Position numbers and translations under genes: made by a program. The notes under the pieces are model-generated. The model worked only from the letters and a program-made list of their open reading frames with translations. It ran no database searches and was not told the DNA's origin. Positions 10,357 through 18,870 of a stretch of DNA of 22,452 bases are shown here, piece by piece. Position 1 is the stretch's first letter, and each line of letters begins with the position of its first letter. Source of the stretch: Russula earlei (lineage: Eukaryota > Basidiomycota > Agaricomycetes > Russulales > Russulaceae); the NCBI GenBank assembly GCA_025769875.1, contig JAGFNK010000772.1:1-22452 (forward strand), in the 5' to 3' direction.

Positions 10357-10590
10357 TCTTTGAGATCAAGCAGGGCATGATAGGCAGGGCCAGCTGGGCA
10401 GTGTGTTGGTCATCCTGGACCTTGCTCATCAAGTGTTTAGTTAATTCCTGTATGCACACAATATTATGTTGTCTTTTTTCCTTGCCCCCCCCCAAACCTC
10501 CAATTGCAGTGTTTTTACCTGTCTCATCAACAATGTAAAGTTCAAACGGTGCTTCAAGGTTTTCATTATGTGTCTGGTGACTATGTGTGA
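10357..10590. other. Harbinger-like element interior, unassigned
   Basis: Between LTR-D and the right arm of the inverted repeat. The minus strand is open through here (part of 10178-10753) with a protein-like stretch EAPFELYIVDETGKN, but no family was recognised. A short direct repeat (GTTCAAAC/GTTCAAGT plus GGTGCTTCAA) recurs at about 9080 and 10540. Confidence 0.4.
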
Positions 10591-10650
10591 CTGACCAAGT
10601 GCTAGGTACCTTAAGTAAGCTGCACGGTTGGTGGGTCAGTGACAGTATGG
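10591..10650 (-). repeat. 60-bp inverted repeat, right arm
   Basis: Inverted partner of 8856-8915 (58/60). Immediately followed at 10651-10690 by CAATGAAATTTTTGAAAC-type sequence that matches, in the opposite orientation, the right subterminal region of the Harbinger-like element (12637-12687). Two different element ends are therefore fused here. Confidence 0.88.
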
Positions 10651-10690
10651 CAATGAAATTTTTGAAACTTTTGCAAACTTCTTGAAATTT

Positions 10691-11152
10691 GTGGGTTTCC
10701 AGAGCCACTTGTGTGACAGGAGTCTTTGGAATTTCACATAATGTGACACCCAAAACCAGACTATTGGACTTTGTCAGCAGAGTTTTGTTTGAACAGCGTT
10801 ACTATTCTGAAAATCAATATAATATTTTAATGATAAGAATAAATTACTTGATAACAGAAGTTGTCATACTTGAAATTGAAATTGTGGCACAACAGAGGTC
10901 AATGTTGTGCCACACACTTCCACTGCAACAATGCCCAGGACCCTCACACATGCATCCTGCCAGCAACAGACATCACACCCTTGTGATCACAATGGGGATG
11001 CCCTCCCAACAATTTGACATCACACAAAGGCTGAATGGCCCCACAACACCACTCCCTTGTCACCTCCATCATCCTGCCAACACATACCATGTGACTGCAA
11101 TCACCTTCATGCACATGCTCTCCTGACAAACTGATGTGCATGAGGGCCAAAT
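10691..11152. other. Harbinger-like element interior with hairpin
   Basis: AT-rich to CCA-rich non-coding sequence. An 11-bp perfect inverted repeat TGTGGCACAAC (10883-10893) / GTTGTGCCACA (10904-10914) could form a hairpin with a 10-nt loop. No recognised coding content. Confidence 0.5.
11001..11101 (+). repeat. Degenerate ~100-bp tandem repeat, unit 1
   Basis: Runs from CCCTCCCAACAA to GTGACTGCAAT. Related to 11747-11848 (same start, shared CACACAAAGG and TGATTGCAAT-type end). LTR-C copy 2 has inserted between the units. Confidence 0.65.
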
Positions 11153-11669
11153 TGTTAAGATCTGTTCAATCTTAATTTCTGCTCTAACAATGGAGTTGCT
11201 TGATATAGTTCAAGCACTAGACTTTGAATCCTTTAATATTATCTCAGGAAGAGTGAATGGAATGAGATGAGAGGGGCTTCTTATCACTTAGAGCAGTTAC
11301 TTGGTTTGAGAGAATGAGAATTGTGTACAATTCAGAAAGTAAGTTGAGCATAAGGCTCAACTTCTGACACACCAGAGTATTTATACCATATCTCCATAAC
11401 AGCTGATTCGATTTGTATGAAACTTGGGGAGCACATAGCTGAGACCCACTACTATCCAAAAACAGAAACCACAATTCAAAAGTATCAGTAATGACTCACA
11501 CATGAGTCATTCTTCCCTAGTATCTGTCATCAGTCTAGTAAGCAATCACTAGGCATCAGTCATCCTATCAGTTAGCAATAACAAAGCATCAGTCAGCCAA
11601 TCAGCAAGCAGACAAGAGTAAGCAATCATAGGTAAGCAGTCAATCATGAACACAAGTTGAATCCTAACA
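11153..11669 (-). mobile_element. Solo LTR-C copy 2 (TSD CAAAT)
   Basis: A 517-bp inverted copy of 8101-8617, with perfect CAAAT duplications at 11148-11152 and 11670-11674. Retains the TATA region (minus strand, ATTTATACC near 11378) and the AAGTTGAG/CTCAACTT hairpin (about 11342-11364). Substitutions and small indels against copy 1 suggest both are moderately old. Confidence 0.93.
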
Positions 11670-11746
11670 CAAATGGTCCCTGCCCAATGCCACTCCCCCA
11701 CCTTCATTATCTTGCCCTCAATGGATGCTGTGCTGTCACACACACA

Positions 11747-11848
11747 CCCTCCCAACAAATCAACACACCACACAAAGGCCAAGCAGCCATGCCCAACACC
11801 ATTCCCTCACCACCTCTATCATACCTGCACATGTCATGTGATTGCAAT
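11747..11848 (+). repeat. Degenerate ~100-bp tandem repeat, unit 2
   Basis: Second unit of the repeat at 11001-11101, from CCCTCCCAACAA to TGATTGCAAT. Noticeably diverged. Flanking CCCAATGCCACTCCC-like sequence suggests that further degenerate units existed. Confidence 0.62.
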
Positions 11849-12078
11849 TGACAAGAGCCCTTAGATTAGTTTAAATATTATTTATTTTGTCGTACTTTAC
11901 TCTTGAATACACCATTATGAAACTTAAGGATTGTGTGTAATTATTATCTGCATTTGAAAACAATTGCAGAGTTGATGGGAATTGCCTTGAGGAGCCAAGT
12001 TGGTGGGGCACTTTCCATTTCTGGAGCATGACACTTTATGCAAAATAATGTCATGCAAGTGACTCTGGAAAATCCTAA
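11849..12078. other. Harbinger-like element interior, unassigned
   Basis: AT-rich, no recognised ORF. Ends in the TAA target of the MITE. Confidence 0.4.
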
Positions 12079-12635
12079 GGCCCCTTTTACCAACTGAGAA
12101 TCCTTGAATCTTGAACTTTGAATCTTGAACTTGAACTTGGATTTCGGGATTTTCCGGGAGTGACAGGAGTGACAGGAGTGATGTAAGTGATATGATGTAT
12201 ATAATAAATTAATATGCATTTTTTTTTGTTGTCATTTGCATATTCACATATATGGGGTTACCCATGATGTGTCAGCATCAAACTTGGAGTCAGCAGTCCA
12301 ACTTGAGCTCAACATCTGGGTGCTTGCAGCCCCATTTTCACCAGAGCTGCACATACAAAATTTGCACAAAGATGTGCACCCACACATTGATGACACATAT
12401 TCTGCCTTAATGACATGCTTGCAATACCCCACTTGGAAGGAGTGGAAGGAAGGGTTAGAAAAAATATTTTACATATCACATGTAAACACACCAGAAAATA
12501 ACTCATATTTGAAATGGACTCATATTAGTTTATTATGTCACTTACATCACACCTGTCATTCCTGTCACTCCTGGAAAATCCTGAAATCCAAGTTCAAGTT
12601 CAAGATTCAAGAATTCTTGGTTGGTAAAAGGGGCC
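12079..12635. mobile_element. PIF/Harbinger-like MITE (TSD TAA)
   Basis: A 557-bp element with long (about 100-130 bp) terminal inverted repeats starting GGCCCCTTTTACCAA, flanked by TAA at 12076-12078 and 12636-12638. Both arms contain tandem TTGAATCTTGAACT units, then TTTCGGGATTTTCC and GAGTGACAGG units (triplicated in the left arm). The left-arm reading GGAAAATCCTAAGG also resembles arm-internal sequence. The centre (about 12236-12530) has a partly open plus-strand frame but no recognised protein. Non-autonomous. Confidence 0.85.
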
Positions 12636-12636
12636 T

Positions 12637-12699
12637 AAATTTCAAAAGTTTTGCAAAAGTTTCAAAATTTTTGTAAAAGTTTCATTGCTGTATGGGGCC
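12637..12699. repeat. A/T-rich right subterminal region of the Harbinger-like element
   Basis: Tandem AAAGTTTCAAAA/AAAGTTTTGC motifs followed by CATTGCTGTATGGGGCC at the element end. Matches 10651-10690 in reverse complement. Confidence 0.75.
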
Positions 12700-12923
12700 T
12701 TACAGATCAGACCAAAGGTCACCATCAAAACCTGAGTGTTGGTGCTGCCAGAAGAGAAAAGCTTGCTCCAGATCAGAAGAAAGTGCTTGCACAATGGGCA
12801 GCTCATCATGGTGCAATGGGGATTCCATTATCCAAAGCAGACATTCAGATGCATGCAACTGTCATTTCAGGCAAGATGGTTGGGAAAACATGGCCCAGGA
12901 AGTTCTTGGCAAGACATCAAGAT
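12700..12923 (+). pseudogene. pogo-like transposase, piece 2 (CENP-B/Tc5-type HTH)
   Basis: DNA-binding part of a fungal DDE transposase. From TDQTKG through REKLAPDQKKVLAQW, GAMGIPLSKADI and GKTWPRKFLARHQD it follows the CENP-B/Tc5 helix-turn-helix pattern of pogo-like transposases, whose second HTH binds the element ends. Open without a stop, with almost no CpG. It is cut on the left by the Harbinger-like element (TTA) and on the right by the hAT-like element, whose 8-bp duplicate ATCAAGAT covers the RHQD codons. The frame continues into piece 3 (LSLPKPSKLDPKY) after removal of the insertion. Confidence 0.85.
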
Positions 12924-15418
12924 TAGGGTGTAGCACAGGTCACACCACATATCTCATCATGGACACCATACCTGCAACCTGTAACACCATACCTGTACAT
13001 ACACCACACCTACAGGTACAGGTCAAACCCACAGGCATTACATAAACACTGTGGGGTCAACACACCATGGTATACCATTGACACCACAGCATGGACTGCA
13101 GTGCCAATGGACAACTTGGATGCTTATGTGGGACACCCTGGTGCTGTGCCAACCAAGACAGAGCATATCAGCAAAACTATAACATTTCTACACTTGAGTC
13201 CTCATCCAACACTTGCTTCTTCCCCCTTCCCTTACTGTCCATGGCCTTAATAAGATCTGGCATATGAACTAGTTCCTTCTGACTCCAATTCCCAAAACAT
13301 AAGATGGACCTGATGGTGGAAGGTGAGAGGCAGTTTCTGGTGTTTGAAAGGAGCTGTCAACCCTGAGAGAATATGCATTCAACAGCTGTGGAGGTAGCTA
13401 AATATAATGGTCAGCAACACAACACCTTCAGTTGAATCACACATACCTGGTGCACTAAGAAAGTCAAAGGCCATTGTAGACAGTTGTGGATAAGTGTGGC
13501 GATGTTCCCACACCAATGGGAAATATAAATGCTGCTGATGAATCAGAAGGGGGTCTCAACAGTTAAGGCTGTGCTCACTGAGATTCAGCCTTTGTATGTG
13601 CCCAGTGAGAGATCTTGACTGGTTGTTGACCTTGACATGCAAATGCAGTAAAGATTGATGTATCTATGTCATGAATTGTTTCCTGGAGAGGGCCCTTGAA
13701 GGACCCTTCCTTATTAGAGGAAACCCAGCCTCTATGGTGCCACCCTGTTCACATGGACAAAAGGGGTGAGTAGAGGTGTCCACAATATCATGTGCGCATT
13801 GTCACACAAGTGATTCTCGGCACAAATCAACATACAGCAAGCCCCACTTAGTGGCAACCCTTTTAGCAATCAAGGACAGTATTATAGCCTCTCTAAGGAC
13901 CCTTTGGACAACTCTAAGTGCCATACAAGAGGCACTAACAAGACACTAAAACCCCTACAACACATTATTAGACTAACTCTAATAACTTTAGAACAAACTA
14001 TAAAGCAATACTAGGGACCTTAATATAAGTATTAGGGTCGACTCTAATGACCCTAATAGAACTATATAAGGGGCCTTATAAGAAACTCTATTCTTTGAAC
14101 CAAACTACAAGTCCTTAAATGACTAGCCCTAAACTAACTAACAGTAAATGAATCAGGTGCTTTGCATGTGTACTAAAGTAGCAAACATGTGGACAGTAAA
14201 GGCTCTTACTCATCAATAGGAGCCTTCTTACTCAGCAGCTTACTGAGCATGACTGAGCATGCTCAGTAAGCATATCCTGACTTCTTACTCATCCATCAAT
14301 TGTGCTTGATAACAAGGTTATGACCTGTTCCCTATTTAGCAGTTCCCTTGTAGTATATAAGCGCTCAATAAAGTAGTGGACAGTCTTCAGACTGTCCATT
14401 TGATTTGTGGCACTCCACTTCTGAAGGTACCCCTTTTAGGACTGCCTTATCTTGTACAACTCTGGCTCTCTCTTTCTGTGATCACCTCTCACAACCGGTA
14501 CCACTCCCTCTCTGGTACTTGTTACTTGTTTGGATGGTGCTCTTTGCCAACTTCATCCTAGAACTCAGTTGACTTGTCTCTGAGCTCCTATCTCACTCTT
14601 GAACTGGATTGTTCAACAGTGAGTCCTGACACTGAGGCCTTTACACTTCTTTGCAGCACATTGAAAGAAGTGGTATTTGTGGTGACCTTTGTATCCAACC
14701 TTGACATCAGGTGTGAAGAAGCCATATACTGCCAAGCACCATCCTTTGCTGAGTTGCTGCTCAAAGGAGAGTCAATACAGGGGGGGGTGTTGTTGGTCAA
14801 AGATACACACTGAGCTCAGCACCATCACTTTCCTCATTGTCATTCACTTCTGGTTCCTCCTCATCACCTTTTCTGCCACCAGAAACTGAAACTACATCTG
14901 GACATGTTGGTGAGAAAGTTGATACATATCATAACATTAAGAAACAAACAACATACCATCATCTGAGCCAATGATAGATGTACTTGAATATATAGACCCT
15001 ATATGAGCTTGAATGTATGAATAGCCTTGATGGCTTTTTTGACAGGCCTCAAGGCAATTTTGCTGGTGCACAAAGTGCTCAATGTGATGGAAGCAAGGGG
15101 GGAGGGAGATGAATGTAATGAAAATGTAGATGGGGATTGTGAAGAGTGCGACATAGCACAATCCTGGTGCATGGCAATGGACAGAGACATAGCAGATTCA
15201 ATGGGGAGGGGGGGACAATCAAATGAAATGAGAGCTGAGGTTGGCAAGTTGTGTGGCATTGTTGATCGTCCATACCTGCCGATGACACCATCAAGACTCA
15301 TGATACTGCTGAAATGGGTATGGTGTGCCACAGGTACAGCATGTCAGCAACCATACCTGCACCCATCAAACCTGTTGGTTAAATACTGTGGGTTGACCTG
15401 CACCCATGCTCCACCCTA
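12924..15418. mobile_element. hAT-like element (8-bp TSD ATCAAGAT), non-autonomous or decayed
   Basis: Perfect 8-bp duplications ATCAAGAT at 12916-12923 and 15419-15426 flank terminal inverted repeats TAGGGTGTAGCA and TAGGGTGGAGCA (11/12), the 8-bp target and TAGGG start typical of hAT elements. Subterminal CATACCTG/CAGGTA motifs recur at both ends. Total 2495 bp, of which 965 bp is LTR-B copy 2. No hAT transposase or RNase H/dimerisation motif was recognised. A short minus-strand stretch (about 13308-13177) reads WSQKELVHMPDLIKAMDSKG and looks coding, but its family is unknown. The plus-strand frame 15027-15419 is Cys/Asp-rich and probably fortuitous. Confidence 0.85.
13667..14631 (+). mobile_element. 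LTR-B copy 2 (no TSD seen)
   Basis: A 965-bp LTR with ends TGTCATGAATTG and AGTCCTGACA, full length relative to 16040-17000. Flanking 5-mers ATCTA and CTGAG do not match, so the insertion is old, rearranged or recombinant. TATA box at 14354-14360, hairpin at 14378-14397. CpG sites kept in copy 3 are mostly TpG or CpA here (for example 13787-13815). Confidence 0.9.
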
Positions 15419-16039
15419 ATCAAGATCTATCTCTGCCAAAGCCATCAAAGCTTGACCCCAAATACACAAAGCACTCCAATCCAGCAGTCATAAATCATCA
15501 CTTTGATCAGCTAGACAACCTCCATGCAGAGTTTGATAGGATTCCTCCCAAATACATTGGGAACATGGATGAGAAGGGTATCCAGATGGGTGGGGGTCAG
15601 AAGAGTACTGCTGCAGTACACCAAACTCATCATGAAGAGTGATAACCTTGAGCTGGTAACTATCCTAGAATGTGTCTCAACTGCTTAGGCAGTTGTTCCA
15701 CCATCATTCTGTCTTCCATCAGGCTCTACCCCAGATCTGCACAATCTAAGTGATGAGGAATGGGGAAGGTGCACACTCCACACTGGATCTGCCTCTTGTG
15801 ATTGCTGATTAGATAACTACTCAAGCCTCTATTTCTCAGATGCTGGATGGACTAATGTGGAAAACTATCAAACGTGGCTCCAGGAGGTCTTTATCCCCTT
15901 TGCAGCAGCATGTGTCATGGATTGCACAAAGCCAATTGTCCTTGCTATGGATGGACATAGCACACATGAACACATAGATGCTAAGCACATAATCTACAAG
16001 TTTCCTGATGGTCAAGACATTGAGATCTGCACACTCTGC
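15419..16039 (+). pseudogene. pogo-like transposase, piece 3 (first part of DDE domain)
   Basis: Catalytic-domain start of the same transposase. Frame 1 gives KLDPKYTKHSNPAV, HFDQLDNLHAEFDRIPPKYI and NMDEKGIQMGGG, the strand holding the first catalytic Asp in fungal DDE_1 transposases. After a frameshift near 15600-15635, frame 2 gives SDNLELVTILECVS, stops near 15688 (TAG) and 15806 (TGA), then GWTNVENYQTWLQEVFIP and IVLAMDGHSTH with the second catalytic Asp. It ends at EICTLC, where solo LTR-B copy 3 begins. The TSD TCTGC allows a clean join to piece 4. Confidence 0.88.
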
Positions 16040-16607
16040 TGTCATGAACCATTCTCCGGAGAGGGCCCTTGAAGGACCCTTCCTTATAGGAGGAAACCTG
16101 GTCTCTATGGTGTCACCCTGTTCACACGAGCAAAAGGGGTGAGTAGAGGTGTCCACAATATCGCGCGCGCATTGTTGCGCGAGCGATTCTCGGCACAATC
16201 AACATACAGCAAGCCCCACTTAAAGGCAACCCTTCTAGCATCAAAAGACAGCATTAGGGCCTTCCTAAGGACCCTTTGGAACGACCCTAGGAACTCTACA
16301 ATAGGTACTAACCTAGTATCAAAGGCCCTACAACGCATTATTAGACCAACTCTAATAACTATAGAACGAACTATAAGGCAACACTAAGGACCTTAATAGA
16401 AGTATTAGGGTCGACTCTAAGGACCCTAATAGAACTATATAAGGGCCTTATAAGATAACACTATTCTCTAACCAAACTACAAGTCCTCAAATGACCGGCC
16501 CTAAACTAACTAACAGGAAATGAATCAGGTGCTTGCACGTGCACTAAAGCAGTGAACACGTGGACAATGGAAGCTCTTACTCATCAAGAAAAGCTTCTTA
16601 CTCAGCA

Positions 16608-16641
16608 GCTTACTGAGCATGACTGAGCATGCTCAGTAAGC
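16608..16641 (+). promoter_or_regulatory. LTR-B U3 hairpin, 14-bp stem
   Basis: GCTTACTGAGCATG (16608-16621) and its exact reverse complement (16628-16641) around a 6-nt loop. The identical hairpin is in copy 2 (about 14247-14280) and a rearranged form in copy 1 (about 6498-6535). Shorter TTACTCA/TGAGTAA repeats surround it. Confidence 0.8.
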
Positions 16642-16723
16642 GTCCTCCGACTTCTTACTCATCACTCTATTGTGCTTGATAACAAGGTTATGACTTGTTC
16701 CCTATTTAGCAGTTCTCTTGTAG

Positions 16724-16767
16724 TATATAAGCGCTCAATAAAGTAGCGGACAGTCCTCAGACTGTCC
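16724..16767 (+). promoter_or_regulatory. LTR-B core promoter: TATA box, poly(A) signal, hairpin
   Basis: TATATAA (16724-16730), AATAAA (16737-16742), then an 8-bp stem GGACAGTC/GACTGTCC with a 4-nt loop (16748-16767), 17 nt after the TATA box. The same spacing holds in copies 1 and 2. Confidence 0.75.
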
Positions 16768-17000
16768 ATTTGTTTACGGCACTCTCCAACCCTGGGATAC
16801 TCCTTTAAGGACCGTCCCCTTGTGACTATCCTGGCCTCTTCCCTGCGTGATTGCTCGACTCTCACAGTAACAATACCTCTCTGGTATCTGTTACTACTCT
16901 GGACTCTACTTCTTGCCCACGCAGTCCTGGACGTCTATCAACTCGTCTTCGAGCTTATCCCTCGCTCTTGAACTGGATAGTTCAACAGTGAGTCTTGACA

Positions 17001-18057
17001 TCTGCTTTCCATCAAAGACAACACATAAGACTCAGCCCCTTGATGTCCTTATCTTCACCTCAGTTGATTGTAAATGGCAGGAGATTTGCAGTGCAAGCAT
17101 GATCAAGGGCATCCAGATCAATTGCCATTTGGTGATCCTGATGTATGTTCATGCTATGTGGGAGGTTTTCACTGAAAGGTTAATCAAGAGTGCCTTCAAG
17201 AAGGCTGGTCTCTATCCAGTTAACTGTTCCATCTTTGGTCCTGAGGATTTTGCACTAAGCCAAGCCTCATCAACAATCACACATCTCCCTGATACATTTC
17301 CAACATGTCCCATCATCAGATCCCATTGATCTGTCCAATGATGACTGGGTCCTACCACAATCTGATGCTGGTTCCAGATCTTCTAGCCCTGATCCCAGTC
17401 TTGATCTGGGTTCTGATCCTGATTCCAATGCAGATCAAGCTCATCTGGAATCCAATCAAATTGATGTTGTAGCCAAGCCATTGTCAGGATTTATGTGTCC
17501 CCTGGCAGATTTAGAATCCAAAGTGGTCAACAGGACATGCTTCAAAATGGCACATGGCAATCTTATCACATCAAGATATCCACATATCATCTCACTTGAA
17601 GAGGATCTTGCACTCTCCCCAGATCAATGCTTATCAGAGCTGCACTCTGTCTGGCAGCAGCTCCTTGCCACTCAGGAAGCTCCAGGTCAGGCCCTTAGTG
17701 AAATTCTCTCAGCCAATCCCCATTGCACCTCCATTCACAAGGAGCTTGATATGGTCAAGGAACAACTCCAAAATAGTCAGAAATCAAAAGAGCATGGATC
17801 TAAGAAGATCAAAGCATGCTTTGTCACATCTAGGGACCTCCAATCTAAATTTGATCAAGAGGATGAGGAGCAGCTACAAAAGGAAAAGGCTGCCAAAGAT
17901 AAACAAGCCCAAAATGCAGAACATGAGCATCATCTGGAATATCAAGCCCATAATAGAGTGTTTATTGACCAGCTGTCATCCTACAAGAAGGATGACCTCC
18001 ACACACTCACAAAAGCTCTCAACATATCTGATAAGGGCACCAACTTGGAACTGTTAT
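17001..18057 (+). pseudogene. pogo-like transposase, piece 4 (DDE end and C-terminal tail)
   Basis: Resumes the DDE domain with FPSKTTHKTQPLDVLIF, the conserved PPHTTHxxQPLDVGVF-type block of CENP-B/pogo transposases, then FKKAGLYPVN. A frameshift near 17310 moves the reading to frame 3: a Ser/Asp-rich linker, then a long tail (17481 onward) with a Glu/Lys/Gln-rich coiled-coil region (EEQLQKEKAAKDKQ) and a SAP-like end (YKKDDLHTLTKALNISDKGT). The apparent C-terminus after about 18057 (SPTGGGVTDK) reads into an LTR-D end and is not original. Pieces 1 to 4 sum to roughly 700 codons, usual for fungal members. Confidence 0.85.
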
Positions 18058-18150
18058 TGTCACCAACTGGGGGTGGTGTCACTGACAAATCTGTTTGCTC
18101 ACAAGACAAGCACAGGGAATTTGAGTGAGATGACAAGTTCTTGCAAATGT
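18058..18150 (-). mobile_element. LTR-D end fragment
   Basis: TGTCACCAACTGGGGG through ACAAGTTCTTGCAA matches the left end of LTR-D (9857-9945) by eye at most positions. It starts with a proper TGTCAC terminus, directly after the transposase reading, and stops at the copia 5' LTR, so the copia element probably inserted into an LTR-D copy. Most differences from the first copy are CpG to TpG/CpA. Confidence 0.75.
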
Positions 18151-18629
18151 TGTTGAGATCTGCACTGCCCAGAGTCTCAGGTGTGTTGTGATATGATCAC
18201 AACTCGGATGTGTTGACACGTCGGATCACCAGACTGGGCATCACCGGCTCAGCTCATATGCTGCAGCACGCGTTAGTTACACTGATAGAGTGATTTAGGA
18301 CAATCAGTAGCTACTTACAACTGATCCTTGGACTTACTTAGTGATCCATGATGGTAGTTAACTGTACTGCATCCAGTGGCAGTCTCAGGTACTTGAGAAT
18401 GCCACAAAGTATGCAGATCACTTCAGTTTTGTGTCAACCAAACTGAAGTGAGTATTTACACTATGATATCCTATCTCACAGTACTGATGACACATTGTAG
18501 CTATTGTCTGATAGGTACATTATTTATATCAGTTTTGTGTCAACCAAACTGAACTATTGTCTGATAGATTGGCCTGCGATCTTATCATCTGCTGCTATCT
18601 AATCACATAAACTGCGTCTATCTTCAACA
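18151..18629 (+). repeat. Copia 5' LTR (LTR-E)
   Basis: 479 bp with ends TGTTGAGATC and ATCTTCAACA (6-bp inverted ends TGTTGA/TCAACA), directly followed by the PBS. Contains two copies of the hairpin unit TCAGTTTTGTGTCAACCAAA (18423-18446 and 18529-18552) and two CTATTGTCTGATAG units. The left edge could alternatively be 18058, since LTR-D-like sequence abuts it; the inverted ends favour 18151. Confidence 0.7.
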
Positions 18630-18641
18630 GGTTATGGGCCC
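18630..18641 (+). promoter_or_regulatory. Copia primer-binding site, half initiator tRNA-Met
   Basis: GGTTATGGGCCC directly after the LTR. It differs at one base from the complement of the initiator-tRNA-Met anticodon arm (GGTTATGAGCCC), the half-tRNA primer used by many copia elements. Confidence 0.7.
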
Positions 18642-18870
18642 TGCCTGTATCTAAAATTCACAGAGATCACCACACACATTTATTCCTATAACACCTCCCT
18701 TCCCCACAAACCTCTGTTATCAGACGACATCTTACTCCCTTGGTCCCTGGAACCAAAGGATTGATGCACGTGCAGTTACATCACGCATCAAAGATACTGA
18801 TTTGATCTCTAATTGATCCAGCTACAATTGCTCTGCTGGTCTGGATTGGCAATTCACCTTATTACATCAT
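18642..18870 (+). other. Copia untranslated leader
   Basis: Non-coding stretch between the PBS and the gag ATG, with no further feature seen. The ATG at 18871 follows a TATTACATCAT context. Confidence 0.55.

Larger units (their letters stand above)
8852..12699. mobile_element. PIF/Harbinger-like non-autonomous element with nested insertions
   Basis: Bounded by TTA duplications (8849-8851 and 12700-12702) with terminal inverted repeats beginning GGCCCCATAC on both ends, the 3-bp target and GG-start pattern of PIF/Harbinger elements. Inserted in the first HTH of the pogo-like gene; removing it with one TTA restores the reading frame. It carries a MAP-kinase-kinase fragment, LTR-D, LTR-C copy 2, a tandem repeat and a MITE, about 2.3 kb of its own sequence once these are discounted. 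No Harbinger transposase was found, so it is non-autonomous. The terminal match is only about 10 bp, and an internal inverted copy of the left end (10591-10650) suggests rearrangement. Confidence 0.7.
16040..17000 (+). mobile_element. Solo LTR-B copy 3 (TSD TCTGC)
   Basis: A 961-bp LTR with ends TGTCATGAACC and AGTCTTGACA, and perfect TCTGC duplications at 16035-16039 and 17001-17005. CpG-rich near its start (GCGCGCGC near 16162), making it the least decayed of the LTR-B copies. Contains about 200 bp of degenerate AAGGACCCTAATAGAA-type repeats (16245-16450), a 14-bp perfect hairpin at 16608-16641, a TATA box at 16724-16730, AATAAA at 16737-16742 and a promoter-proximal hairpin at 16748-16767. 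It splits the DDE domain of the transposase. Confidence 0.94.

Noticed and set aside
11001..11848. CRISPR-like spaced repeats
   Set aside because: Only two diverged units, interrupted by an LTR, in a eukaryotic context.
12236..12676. Gene inside the MITE
   Set aside because: The open frame extends through the terminal repeat and lacks any recognised domain; substitutions and indels are likely.
15027..15419. 130-residue ORF in the hAT-like element
   Set aside because: Runs into the terminal repeat, has no motif, and an equally open antisense frame exists.
16245..16450. CCCTAA-like repeats as interstitial telomere DNA
   Set aside because: Units are degenerate, occur in both directions with other words between, and are part of every LTR-B copy.
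13667..17000. LTR-B copies 2 and 3 as the two LTRs of one full-length element
   Set aside because: Copy 3 has its own perfect TSD, and the sequence between them is hAT end plus transposase, with no gag or pol.
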